Positions 43,972 through 52,982 of a DNA stretch of 64,000 bases are shown here, in pieces (within the stretch, counting starts at the first letter, position 1; every line of letters starts with the position of its first letter). Source of the stretch: Chromobacterium piscinae (lineage in GTDB: Bacteria > Pseudomonadota > Gammaproteobacteria > Burkholderiales > Chromobacteriaceae); the NCBI RefSeq assembly GCF_021129175.1, contig NZ_JAJOHV010000002.1:1-64000 (forward strand), in the 5' to 3' direction. The notes beneath the pieces are model-generated. The model was not told the origin of the DNA, did not search any database, and saw only the letters and a program-made list of their open reading frames with translations. A program made the translations under genes and the position numbers.

Positions 43972-44997
43972 ATGCCCGATACCCGTCTCCCGACACCGCC
44001 TCTCCCCTCCCCGCTGGCCGCGCTGCGGAAGCGGCTGGACTACACGCTGGAACTGCTGGGCATGCGCGGCAAGGGCTTGGCGCTGCTCGCCAGCATCGTC
44101 GCCATCCTCTGGCTGGCCTCCGGCGTCTACCGCGTGGAGCCGGACGAGCAGGGCGTGGTGCAGCGCTTCGGCCGCTGGACCGACACCACCTCCGCCGGCC
44201 TGCACTACCACCTGCCCTGGCCGGTGGAAACCATCCAGCTGCCCAAGGTCACCCAGATCAAGCAGCTGAAACTGGCCAATCTATATGAAAGCGGCCCGCC
44301 CGACGCCGCCGACCCGCGCGAAAAACAGATGCTCACCGGCGACGAGAACATCGTCGAGGCCGACTGCGCCGTATTCTGGCGCATCAAGGACGCCGGCCAA
44401 TTCCTGTTCCGCGCCAACAAGCCGGAAGAAGCGCTGCGCATCACCGCCGAGGGCGCGCTGCGCGAGGTGGTCTCCCGCACGCCCATCCAGGCGGCGATGT
44501 CCAACCGCCGCCAACAAGTGGCCGAAGAAGCCCTCAGCCTGATCCAGCAACGGCTGGACGCCCAGCAGGCCGGCATCCTGATCACTCAGGTGCAGCTTCA
44601 GCGGGTGGACCCGCCGGCGGCGGTGATCGACGCCTTCAACGACGTGCAGCGCGCCCGCGCCGACCAGGAGCGCGCCCGCAACGAAGCCCAGGCCTACAGC
44701 AACGACATCCTGCCCAAGGCGCGCGGCGAGGCCGAGCGCATCCGCCAGGAGGCCGAGGCCTACCGCAGCCAGGTGGTGAACCTGGCCCAGGGCGAGGCTA
44801 AGCGCTTCGACTCGGTGTACCAGACCTACGCCCAGGCCAAGGATGTCACCGCATGGCGGCTGTATCTGGAAAGCATGGACGACATGCTGAAGAAAGCCAG
44901 CAAGGTGGTGATAGACGGCTCAGGCAAGAGCGGCGCCGGCGTGCTGCCGCTATTGCAACTGCAAGACAAGCCCAAGGCCGGCAAGGAGAACCGCTGA
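43972..44997 (+). CDS. hflK: FtsH-protease modulator HflK
   Basis: 341 residues. One N-terminal membrane helix (about 35-52) then a periplasmic SPFH/prohibitin domain with GVVQRFGRWTDTTSAGLHYHLPWPVE, and a long coiled-coil tail (RARADQERARNEAQAYSND). HflK pairs with HflC to form the large cage around FtsH in the inner membrane. Usually the N-terminus of HflK is Gly-rich; here it is Pro-rich and short. TGATG overlap with hflC couples them. It heads a four-gene unit; hfq and hflX, the usual neighbours, are absent. Confidence 0.9.
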   Translation: MPDTRLPTPPLPSPLAALRKRLDYTLELLGMRGKGLALLASIVAILWLASGVYRVEPDEQGVVQRFGRWTDTTSAGLHYHLPWPVETIQLPKVTQIKQLKLANLYESGPPDAADPREKQMLTGDENIVEADCAVFWRIKDAGQFLFRANKPEEALRITAEGALREVVSRTPIQAAMSNRRQQVAEEALSLIQQRLDAQQAGILITQVQLQRVDPPAAVIDAFNDVQRARADQERARNEAQAYSNDILPKARGEAERIRQEAEAYRSQVVNLAQGEAKRFDSVYQTYAQAKDVTAWRLYLESMDDMLKKASKVVIDGSGKSGAGVLPLLQLQDKPKAGKENR

Positions 44998-45875
44998 TGG
45001 ACAAGCAATGGCGCGGAATCGGCTGGGCGGCGGGCCTGGCGGCGCTCTGGCTGGCGCTGTCGGCCCAATATACGTTGAACGAGGGACAGAAGGCGCTGGT
45101 GGTGCGCCTGGGCGCGCCGGTCAACGTGGACGGCGAGCCGGGGCTGAAATTCAAGCTGCCGCTGGTGGACAGCGTGCAGTACTACGATACGCGGCTGCAG
45201 ATGCTGGCCCCGCCGCCGGAGCAAGTGATCCTGGGCGACGAGAAGCGGCTGGAGGTGGAAACCTACACCCGCTACCGCATCGCCGACACCCTGCGCTTCT
45301 ATCAGGCGCTGCGCACCGAGGAACAGGCCCGCGCCCAGCTGACGCAACTGGTCAGCACCTCGCTGCGGCGCGAGCTGGGCAAGGCGCCGCTGACCGATCT
45401 GCTGTCTCCCGGCCGCCGCGCCATCGTCGCCCGCATCCAGCAGGAGGTGGCGGAGCGCGCCCGTCCGCTGGGCCTGGAGGTGACCGAGGTGCAGCTGCAC
45501 CGCGCCGACCTGCCGCTGGAGACCAGCCAGGCCATCTACGACCGGATGAAATCGGCCCGCCAGCAGGAGGCCAAGGAATTGCGCGCCCAGGGCGCGGAAT
45601 GGGCGCAGCAGATCCAGGCCAAGGCCGAGCGAGACCGCACCGTGATCCTGTCCGAGGCGCAGCGGCAAAGCGCCATCATCCACGGCGAGGCCGACGCCGA
45701 CGCCGGCCGCACCCTGGCCCAGGCCTTCAGCAAGGACCCGAAGTTCTACAAGTTCTACCGCTCGCTGCAGACCTATCGCCAGTCGCTGGCCGACTCCGCG
45801 CCGACCCTGGTGCTGTCGCCCGACTCCGCGCTGCTGCATGACCTGAAAACCGGCCCCGCGGGCGGCAAACCGTGA
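44997..45875 (+). CDS. hflC: FtsH-protease modulator HflC
   Basis: 292 residues. Membrane helix at about 8-24, SPFH domain with EGQKALVVRLGAPV and EKRLEVETYTRYRIADTLRFYQAL (in part), and the C-terminal KDPKFYKFYRSLQTYRQSL typical of HflC. Partner of HflK. Its ATG shares a base with the hflK stop; its own stop overlaps the GTG start of the Nramp gene by four bases, which is unusual as hflC normally ends its operon. Confidence 0.9.
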   Translation: MDKQWRGIGWAAGLAALWLALSAQYTLNEGQKALVVRLGAPVNVDGEPGLKFKLPLVDSVQYYDTRLQMLAPPPEQVILGDEKRLEVETYTRYRIADTLRFYQALRTEEQARAQLTQLVSTSLRRELGKAPLTDLLSPGRRAIVARIQQEVAERARPLGLEVTEVQLHRADLPLETSQAIYDRMKSARQQEAKELRAQGAEWAQQIQAKAERDRTVILSEAQRQSAIIHGEADADAGRTLAQAFSKDPKFYKFYRSLQTYRQSLADSAPTLVLSPDSALLHDLKTGPAGGKP

Positions 45876-47125
45876 GCGGGGCCAATATGTCGCTGCAAGC
45901 CTCCACGCTGCGCCGGCTGCGCCACCTGCTGGCCGCGCTCGGCCCCGGCCTGGTTGTGATGCTGGCCGACACCGAAACCGGCAGCGTGATCGCCGCCGCC
46001 CAGAGCGGCGCGCACTGGGGCTACCGCATGCTGCCGTTGCTGTTCGTGCTGATCCCCTTCCTGTATCTGGCGCAGGAGCTGACGATACGGCTGGCGCTGG
46101 GCACCGGGCTCAGCTATGGCGAGCTGGTGCGCCGGCGCTGGGGCCGCCGCGCCGAGCTGGCCTCCGCCGCCGTGCTGCTGCTGAGCTGCCTGGGCGCGCT
46201 GGCGACCCAGCTGGCGGGTCTGGCCGGCATCGGCCAGCTGTTCGGCATCCCGGCCTGGCAGACAATAACCCTGCTGTGCGCGCTGATCCTGGCCATGGTG
46301 TGCAGCGGCAGCTACCGCTCGGTGGAGCGCATCGCCATCTGCCTGGGCGTATTCGAACTGGCCTTCCTAGCCGAAGCCTGGCTGGCCCACCCCGATCCGG
46401 GCCAGATCGCGGCGCAGCTGTCCAGCCTGCCGCTGGGCAGCCACGATTTCCTGCTGCTGGCCGCCGCCAATATCGGCACCTGCGTGATGCCGTGGACGCT
46501 CAGCTATCAGCAGTCGGCGATGCTGGACAAGGGGCTGACGCTGGACGACCTGAAGCCGGCGCGGATAGACACGCTGCTGGGCGCCGTGCTGTGCCAGATC
46601 ATCACCGCCGGCATCCTGATCGCCGCCGCCGCGGCCTTCGGCAACGGCGCGGGCGGCCAGAGCCTGGACACCATCCCCGAGATCGCCGGCGGCTTCACCC
46701 GCCTGCTCGGCCCCACCGGCGGCCGCCTGCTGTTCGCGCTCGCGCTGGGCGGCGGCGCGCTGGTCGCCGCCATCGTGGTCTGCCTGACCAGCGCGTGGAC
46801 GCTGGGCGAACTGGCCGGCCAGCGCGACTCGCTGGAAAAGCATCCGCTGGACGCGCCCTGGTTCTACGGCGGCTTCGCCGCGATGCTGGCCGGCGCCGGC
46901 GCGCTGGTGGCCTCCGGCGTCAATCTGGTCAAACTGTCCATCGCCACCTCGGTCGCCAACGCGCTCTTGCTGCCCGTGATGCTAGCCGGGTTGTACTGGC
47001 TGGCCTGCCGCGAGCTGCCCGCGCCGCTGGCGCCCAGCCGCCGCTACCGGATGGCGCTGGCGCCGCTGTTGCTGCTGCTCGCCGGCTTCAGCCTCTACGC
47101 CGGCATCGTCGGCAGCCTGGGCTGA
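45872..47125 (+). CDS. Nramp-family divalent metal transporter, non-canonical metal site
   Basis: 417 residues from the GTG at 45872 (GTGA overlap with hflC); an ATG at 45887 is the alternative. About 11 helices. Helix 1 has GPGLVVMLADTETGSV, where the usual DPGN metal motif is DTET (Asp33 kept, Asn replaced by Thr36); helix 6 has CVMPWTLSYQQS where MPHN is usual, so the Met is kept and His-Asn lost. These substitutions suggest altered metal selectivity, perhaps away from Mn/Fe, as in known Nramp outgroups. By context it works with TerC and HflKC. Confidence 0.82.
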   Translation: MSGANMSLQASTLRRLRHLLAALGPGLVVMLADTETGSVIAAAQSGAHWGYRMLPLLFVLIPFLYLAQELTIRLALGTGLSYGELVRRRWGRRAELASAAVLLLSCLGALATQLAGLAGIGQLFGIPAWQTITLLCALILAMVCSGSYRSVERIAICLGVFELAFLAEAWLAHPDPGQIAAQLSSLPLGSHDFLLLAAANIGTCVMPWTLSYQQSAMLDKGLTLDDLKPARIDTLLGAVLCQIITAGILIAAAAAFGNGAGGQSLDTIPEIAGGFTRLLGPTGGRLLFALALGGGALVAAIVVCLTSAWTLGELAGQRDSLEKHPLDAPWFYGGFAAMLAGAGALVASGVNLVKLSIATSVANALLLPVMLAGLYWLACRELPAPLAPSRRYRMALAPLLLLLAGFSLYAGIVGSLG

Positions 47126-47144
47126 CGCTCCTCAAGGAATACGA

Positions 47145-48219
47145 TATGGAACCCGACAGCCTCGCCCACTCGCTGAGCCTGACCTTCCAGGTCTCCTTTC
47201 TGGATCTGATCCTCAGCGGCGACAACGCGCTGGTGATCGCGCTGGCCTGCCGCGCGCTGCCGGACGCGCTGCGCCGCCGCGCCGTGCTGTGGGGCACCGG
47301 CCTCGCCATCATCTTGCGCGCGTTGCTGGCCGCAGCCGCCGGCGCGCTGCTACAGGTGCCGATGCTGAAGCTGGCGGGCGCGGTCGCCCTGCTGGTCATC
47401 GCCATCCAGCTGCTGCTGGGCGGCGATGAAGACGGCGGCGGCGGTGCGCTATCCGAAAAGGCCGGCCACAGCCAACAGTTGTGGAACGCGGTGATGCTGG
47501 TGGTGGGGGCCGATCTGGCGCTGAGCCTGGACAATGTGGTGGCGCTGGCCGCCGCGGCCCAGGGCAGCGTGTTGTTCCTGCTGCTGGGGCTGGCGCTCAG
47601 CGTGCCCTTGCTGATGTACGGCAGCCTGCTGCTGTCGCGCTTGATGGACGACTACCCGCTGCTGATCCCGGCCGGCGCCGCCGTGCTGGGCTGGCTGGCC
47701 GGCGGCCTGGCCGCCGGCGACGCGCTGTGGGGCGACTGGGTGGCCAGCCAGGCGCCGGCCCTGCTGGTCGTGGCGCCGCTTATGGGCGCGGGCTTCGTGC
47801 TGCTGCAAAGCCGCATCGTCCGTGAACAGCGGGCCAAGCTGCCCGCCGCGCCGCCCCCCCTGCCGCTGTTCGCTCCCCTGGCCCGCAAGCTGGCCAGCCT
47901 GGGCGATGCCGGCGCACGCGCCGCTCCGGAGGAAGCCACTCCGGCTTCGGTGCCTGTCGAGACGCTGGCCGCCCGCACCTTTGCCGCGCCCGCAGAAACC
48001 GCCATCGCGTCTGAAACGCTTTCACCCCCGATCCCTGGCCCGGCCGAGCCGCTACAAAACGGCGAACGGAACGACGCCCGCCTCAGCCTCGCGCTCAAGC
48101 TGCTGGTCGGCCTCGCCGCGGCGCTAGGCGCGCTGGTGCTGCTGTGGTTGGCCTGGCATCTGCTCAGCCAGGGCCTGCTGCCCGCGCCTCACCATCGCGC
48201 GCCGTCTCCCCACCCCTGA
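47145..48219 (+). CDS. TerC-family membrane protein with extended C-terminus
   Basis: 357 residues. AAGGAATACGAT precedes the ATG (47145), 19 bases after the Nramp stop. Seven helices with the two Asp-Asn motifs of TerC proteins, LILSGDNALVIALA and LALSLDNVVALAAA. TerC/Alx/YoaE proteins export Mn2+ or supply metal to secreted metalloproteins. A long Ala/Pro-rich linker (about 225-320) and an extra C-terminal helix (about 325-345) go beyond the usual 200-230 residues. Last gene of the unit hflK-hflC-Nramp-TerC. Confidence 0.82.
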
Positions 48220-48241
48220 TATCTGGTATGTATCTGGTATG
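48220..48241. repeat. two tandem copies of an 11-mer
   Basis: TATCTGGTATG occurs twice head to tail (48220-48230, 48231-48241), immediately after the TerC stop. Probably a small slippage duplication; too short to be a functional array. Confidence 0.7.
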
Positions 48242-48263
48242 CAACAGTTTCAGGACAGACTCA

Positions 48264-48279
48264 CTGACCTGATGACCAG
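48264..48279 (+). promoter_or_regulatory. CviR-type (LuxR) box candidate upstream of the chitinase
   Basis: CTGACCTGATGACCAG: CTG-N10-CAG with halves CTGACC and GACCAG, matching the vioA box (CTGACC...GAACAG) in 11 of 12 arm bases. It is 322 bases upstream of the chitinase start. Chitinase activity is quorum-controlled in C. violaceum, so this is a plausible CviR target, but the distance is long and a terminator-like hairpin lies between. Confidence 0.5.
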
Positions 48280-48482
48280 CTGGCCTTGAAACCAAGGTCG
48301 GCGCCAATACGCCCGGCCTCTCCCCTTCCCTATCCCCGGCCAGCGCCTCAAGGCTTGCAGAATCTTGCCCCACAAGCCTTTATCCATCCCAACCAAAGAC
48401 AATGTCATTTAGTGCTTTTCCTCTAACCATCAAGATTGATTAATAAATCAAATTCAATCTGAAAGTTATTAATTACAAGATT

Positions 48483-48513
48483 GACCTGTAAAAAAGTACA
48501 GGGTCATTTTTTA
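48483..48513 (+). terminator. terminator-like hairpin between TerC and chitinase genes
   Basis: GACCTGTA (48483-48490), AAAAAG, TACAGGGTC (48497-48505, one bulged G), then ATTTTTTA. A stem of about 8 bp with a six-T run. It either ends the hflK-terC transcript or, if the chitinase promoter lies near the CviR-type box, acts as an attenuator. The remainder of 48242-48601 is AT-rich and contains no gene. Confidence 0.65.
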
Positions 48514-48601
48514 TCCTAGTCGCTACATTCCAATTTGCAATACCACTTCAATACAACTCACAACGCTTGTTTCGCACCCAATCACAATAGGGAGATATCG
48601 A

Positions 48602-50983
48602 GTGAGCAAGACCCTGATGCTTGTGAAAAGCGGCCTCGCGGCCGGTGCCATAGGCGGCGTCGCGCTGGTGGCCGGCACCGTGCCGTCCGGCGCCCCGTTC
48701 CCCGCGGCGCATTCCTCCTATCTGCTCAAGACCGCAGACAGCAGCTGCGCCGACCCTGCCTGGAACGCCACCGCCGTCTACACCGGCGGCCAGCGCGTCA
48801 GCTACCAGAACCAGACCTGGCAAGCCAAGTGGTGGACCCAGGGCAATACGCCGTCAGCCGGCGACGCCAGCCCCTGGCAACTGATCGGCCAATGCGGCGG
48901 CGGCAATCCCAACCCGCCGCCCGACCCGCCGCTGGTTCAGGTTCCGCCGCCGACCGGCAACGCGCTGTGCCGGCCCGAGGCGCTGGCTCAGACCCAGGGC
49001 GTGGACGTCCCCTACTGCGCGGTTTACAAGCAGGGCGGCGCGGAACAGCTGGCCAACGGCAGCCGCCGCCGCATCATCGGCTACTTCACCAGCTGGCGTA
49101 CCGGCAAGGATGGCAGCCCGGCCTACCTAGCCAGCGACATCCCCTGGAACAAGCTCACCCACATCAACTACGCCTTCGCCCACGTCGACGGCGGCAACAA
49201 GCTGTCGGTCAACGAAACCGCGCCGGGCAACCCGGCCACCGACATGAGCTGGTCGGGCGTGGCCGGCGCAGAGATGGACGCCAGCCTGCCGTACAAGGGC
49301 CACTTCAACCTGCTGACCCAGTACAAGCGCAAGTATCCCGGCGTGAAGACGCTGATTTCGGTGGGCGGCTGGGCCGAAACCGGCGGCTACTTCGACGCCA
49401 GCGGCAAACGCGTCGCCAGCGGCGGCTTCTACAGCATGACCGTCAACGCCGACGGCACCGTCAACCAGGCCGGCATCAACGCCTTCTCCGACTCCGCCGT
49501 CGCCTTCCTGCGCAAGTACGGCTTCGACGGCGTTGACATCGACTTCGAATACCCGACCTCGATGAACAATGCCGGCAACCCGCTGGACTGGAGCTTCTCC
49601 AACGCCCGGCTGGGCTCGCTGACCAAGGGCTATGTGGCGCTGCTGCAGACGCTGCGCGACCGCTTGGACCGCGCCGCCGCCCAGGACGGCCGCTACTACC
49701 AGATCACCGCTGCGGTGCCGGCCTCCGGCTACCTGCTGCGCGGCATGGAAACCTTCCAGGGCCTGAAGTATCTCGACTTCGTCAACGTGATGTCCTACGA
49801 CCTGCACGGCGCGTGGAACCGCTTCGTCGGCCCCAACGCCGCGCTGTACGACGACGGCAAGGACGCGGAACTGGCGTTCTGGAACGTGTACAGCACGCCG
49901 CAGTACGGCAATATCGGCTACCTGAACACCGACTGGGCTTACCACTACTACCGCGGCGGCCTGCCCGCCTCGCGCGTCAACATGGGCGTGCCCTACTACA
50001 CCCGCGGCTGGAAAAACGTCAGCGGCGGCAGCAACGGCCTGTGGGGCAGCTCGGTGGGCAGCAACTGCCCGGCCGGCTTGACCGAATGCGGCGACGGCGC
50101 GGTGGGCATAGACAACATCTGGCACGATCTGGACGACAGCGGCAAGGAGATCCCGGGCGGCTCCAACCCGATGTGGCACGCCAAGAACCTGGAGAAAGGC
50201 CTGGCCGGCAGCTACCTCGCCGCCTACGGCATCGACCCGACGCTGCCGATCAACCAGCTCACCGGCAGCTACCAGCGCAACTACAACGGCGCGCTGGCCG
50301 CGCCGTGGCTGTGGAACGCCGGCAAGAAGGTGTTCCTGTCCACCGAGGACGAGCAGTCGATCGCGCAGAAGGCCGCCTGGATAGACGCCAACAACGTCGG
50401 CGGCGTGATGTTCTGGGAACTGGCCGGCGACTATGACTGGAAAGCCCAGCGCAACAACGGCCAGGGCGAGTACTTCATCGGCACCACGCTGACCTCGCTG
50501 CTGTACAACACCTTCAGCCAGCCGCCCAAAGTCAGCGCCCGCCGCGCCGACGCCGCGCCGGCGCCGACCGCGGCGATAGACGTCGGCTTCAGCCTGGGCG
50601 GCTTCAAGCTGGGCGATCAGAATTATCCGATCAACCCCAAGCTGACCATCGTCAACCGCTCGCAAACCGCGCTGCCCGGCGGCACCGAGTTCCAGTTCGA
50701 CGTGCCGACCTCGGCGCCGGCCAATATCGCCGACCAATCCGGCTTCGGGCTCAAGGTGATCAGCGCCGGCCACAGCGGCAGCAACGTCGGCGGCTTGAAG
50801 GGCGATTTCAACCGCGTGTCGGTGAAGCTGCCCAGCTGGCAGAGCCTGGGAGCAGGACAAAGCGTGACGCTGGACGTGGTGTATTACCTGCCGATCTCCG
50901 GCCCCAGCCACTACACGGTGGGGCTGAACGGCAAGACCTACGCCATCCGCGACGAAGCGCCCTACCTGCCTTACCTGCGCTAA
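48602..50983 (+). CDS. secreted GH18 chitinase with N-terminal chitin-binding module
   Basis: 793 residues from a GTG (GGGAG seven bases upstream). An N-terminal export segment is followed by a CBM5/12-type chitin-binding module (about 58-98: WNATAVYTGGQRVSYQNQTW, WWTQGNTP). The catalytic GH18 domain (about 157-640) has DGVDIDFE at residues 309-316 with Glu316 as the proton donor, and MSYDLHGAWN near residue 400. A C-terminal beta-rich chitinase-associated domain (about 655-793) follows. Degrades chitin outside the cell to chito-oligosaccharides. A CviR-type box lies far upstream. Confidence 0.92.
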   Translation: MSKTLMLVKSGLAAGAIGGVALVAGTVPSGAPFPAAHSSYLLKTADSSCADPAWNATAVYTGGQRVSYQNQTWQAKWWTQGNTPSAGDASPWQLIGQCGGGNPNPPPDPPLVQVPPPTGNALCRPEALAQTQGVDVPYCAVYKQGGAEQLANGSRRRIIGYFTSWRTGKDGSPAYLASDIPWNKLTHINYAFAHVDGGNKLSVNETAPGNPATDMSWSGVAGAEMDASLPYKGHFNLLTQYKRKYPGVKTLISVGGWAETGGYFDASGKRVASGGFYSMTVNADGTVNQAGINAFSDSAVAFLRKYGFDGVDIDFEYPTSMNNAGNPLDWSFSNARLGSLTKGYVALLQTLRDRLDRAAAQDGRYYQITAAVPASGYLLRGMETFQGLKYLDFVNVMSYDLHGAWNRFVGPNAALYDDGKDAELAFWNVYSTPQYGNIGYLNTDWAYHYYRGGLPASRVNMGVPYYTRGWKNVSGGSNGLWGSSVGSNCPAGLTECGDGAVGIDNIWHDLDDSGKEIPGGSNPMWHAKNLEKGLAGSYLAAYGIDPTLPINQLTGSYQRNYNGALAAPWLWNAGKKVFLSTEDEQSIAQKAAWIDANNVGGVMFWELAGDYDWKAQRNNGQGEYFIGTTLTSLLYNTFSQPPKVSARRADAAPAPTAAIDVGFSLGGFKLGDQNYPINPKLTIVNRSQTALPGGTEFQFDVPTSAPANIADQSGFGLKVISAGHSGSNVGGLKGDFNRVSVKLPSWQSLGAGQSVTLDVVYYLPISGPSHYTVGLNGKTYAIRDEAPYLPYLR

Positions 50984-51189
50984 GCGCTCCGGACCCGCGC
51001 GCGCCGCGGGTCCAAACTAATCCCTTGTTCCTCCGCTTGCGGCCGGCTCATCCCGGCCGTCTTTTTTTCGTCATCCCATTGCATCACCTCGTTCAGGCGG
51101 CTCAAGGCCTCCTGAGGATCGATGCCGAACAAGCGGGGCTGGCGGCCCAGATAGTCCTGCAAAAAACGCGACAGCTCATCGTGCTCCAT
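50980..51189 (-). CDS. small hypothetical protein
   Basis: 69 residues. The ATG at 51189 has AGGAG seven bases upstream and is preferred over an extension to 51240. MEHDELSRFLQDYLGRQPRLFGIDPQEALSRLNEV suggests a helical protein; no family recognised. Its last bases overlap the convergent chitinase stop, and a GGACCCGCG/CGCGGGTCC hairpin (50991-51013) lies within its 3' end and could end the chitinase transcript. Divergent from the SgrR-family gene (86-base gap). Confidence 0.55.
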   Translation of the reverse strand: MEHDELSRFLQDYLGRQPRLFGIDPQEALSRLNEVMQWDDEKKTAGMSRPQAEEQGISLDPRRARVRSA

Positions 51190-51275
51190 CTTGAACTCCT
51201 CATGCTGGATGCCGTATTGTCGCCCTGATAACATGAACAAAAAATTGCTGACTTTTTCCTACAAATTTCCCCTTT

Positions 51276-52961
51276 ATGAGCCAAAGCCGCCTGTTGCAAC
51301 AATACAGCCGCCTGCGCCAGGGCTTTGCCGGCCAGGATGGCGAAGCCTCGCTGCAGCAGCTGGCCGACCTGCTGTGCTGCACCCGCCGCCACATGCGCAG
51401 CCTGCTGATCCAGATGCAGGGGCTGGGCTGGCTGGAATGGAATGCCCGCGCCGGACGCGGCAGCCGTTCCGGCCTGCGCTTCCTGCGCGGCATCGCCGAA
51501 CTGCAGCGCCAGCAAGCGGAACAGCTGCTGGAACAAGGGAAAGTGGAACAAGCGGTGGCGTTGCTGGACGATGACCCCAGGCAACTGGCGCCGCTGCTGC
51601 TGTCCCGCCTGGGCCACCGCTGGAGCCAGGAGCGCCAGGTGCTGGGCGTACCCTATTACCGGCCAATGCCCAATTTGATGCCCGGCACGCCGCTCAGACG
51701 CTCCGAACGCCATTTGGTGGCGCAAATCTTCAACGGTCTGACCCGGCTAAACGAGGAAAAAGGGGAAGTAGAAGGCGATCTCGCCCATCACTGGGAACAG
51801 CATTCGGAGCGGGAGTGGCATTTCCACCTGCGGCCGCGGGTACGCTGGCACGATGGCCGCGAGCTGAGCCTGGACGACATTGCCGCCACCCTGGAACGCT
51901 TGCGTACCCAGCCCCTGTTTTCCCATCTAACCGGCATGCGCCGGCTATCGCCGCGCAGCATCGCCATCCAGCTTTCCGAGCCCGATCCCCGGCTGCCGCG
52001 GCTACTGGCCGACCCCGCCGCGCTGGCGCTGCCGGCCGATCACGGCGACCGTCCCGGCTTCGCCTCGCATCCCGTCGGCACCGGCCCCTATCGCGTGGCG
52101 ATCAACGATGCGCACCGGCTGTCGCTGCAAGCCTTCGACGACTACTTCGGCCACCGCGCGCTGCTGGACCAGGTGGACATCTGGATGGTGCCCAAACTGG
52201 GAGACCAGCTGGAGCTGGACGTTCAGGGCATCTGCGATCTGACTGTGGAAATCAATCCTCGGCCGGCGCAGGAGCAAACCGAAATGTCGCTGGAAACCGG
52301 CGTCTATTTCCTGCTGTGCGACGGCCGCTCGCCCCTGATGCGGGACGACGCCGTCCGGCGATGGCTGGCCCAGGCGCTGACGCCGCTGGCCATCATGCAG
52401 CAGACTCCGCCCGCCGCCCGCCAGTTCTGGGTGGCCGCGGCCGGCCTGCTGCCGCGCTGGCACCACTGCCGGCCGGAGACGCCATCGCCGGCGCCGCGCC
52501 TCCCGGCGCTGCGGCTGGCTTATTACGAGCAGCACCCCGAATACCGGCAGATCGCCGCCGCCATCGCCGAATGCCTGGCGCCGCACGGCATCGCCGTTCA
52601 GCACCAGACCTGCAGCTATCAGGATTGGGAATGCGGAGAAAGAGAAGCGGATATGTGGTTGGGCACAGTCAACTTCAGCTGCGACATAGACTACGCGGTG
52701 CCGGCCTGGCTGCTGGGCACGCCGCTGCTGCGCCATTGCTTGGAGCCGGCGCTGCCGCTGGAGCAATGGCTGCGCGGCTGGCGCCGCGGCGAGGAGCAAG
52801 CCCACAGCCTTGCCGCCGAGACAGTGAGGCGGCACTGGATGCTGCCGCTGTTCCACAATTGGCTGCGCTTAAAGGGGCCGGGCCAGATCGAGGATTTCCG
52901 CCTCAACAGCATGGGCTGGTTCGACTTCAAATCGGTCTGGCTGCGCCCAGGAGAAACCTAG
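51276..52961 (+). CDS. SgrR-family transcriptional regulator
   Basis: 561 residues. An N-terminal SgrR_N winged helix (about 1-110: LQQLADLLCCTRRHMRSLLIQMQ) is joined to a periplasmic-binding-type domain of the SBP_bac_5 family (about 160-540). E. coli SgrR senses sugar-phosphate stress and activates the SgrS small RNA. Here the divergent space holds a short ORF and no evident SgrS-like RNA, so the target may differ. The ATG at 51276 has no strong ribosome site. Confidence 0.82.
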   Translation: MSQSRLLQQYSRLRQGFAGQDGEASLQQLADLLCCTRRHMRSLLIQMQGLGWLEWNARAGRGSRSGLRFLRGIAELQRQQAEQLLEQGKVEQAVALLDDDPRQLAPLLLSRLGHRWSQERQVLGVPYYRPMPNLMPGTPLRRSERHLVAQIFNGLTRLNEEKGEVEGDLAHHWEQHSEREWHFHLRPRVRWHDGRELSLDDIAATLERLRTQPLFSHLTGMRRLSPRSIAIQLSEPDPRLPRLLADPAALALPADHGDRPGFASHPVGTGPYRVAINDAHRLSLQAFDDYFGHRALLDQVDIWMVPKLGDQLELDVQGICDLTVEINPRPAQEQTEMSLETGVYFLLCDGRSPLMRDDAVRRWLAQALTPLAIMQQTPPAARQFWVAAAGLLPRWHHCRPETPSPAPRLPALRLAYYEQHPEYRQIAAAIAECLAPHGIAVQHQTCSYQDWECGEREADMWLGTVNFSCDIDYAVPAWLLGTPLLRHCLEPALPLEQWLRGWRRGEEQAHSLAAETVRRHWMLPLFHNWLRLKGPGQIEDFRLNSMGWFDFKSVWLRPGET

Positions 52962-52982
52962 GCCGCGCGGATGGCGGCCGGC

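Noticed and set aside
48220-48241. Tandem 11-mer as the start of an array (CRISPR-like or iteron)
   Set aside because: Only two copies with no spacer, and no associated genes.
49127-50911. 594-residue minus-strand open frame opposite the chitinase
   Set aside because: Val/Ala/His-rich with no motif; the chitinase reading on the other strand is unambiguous.
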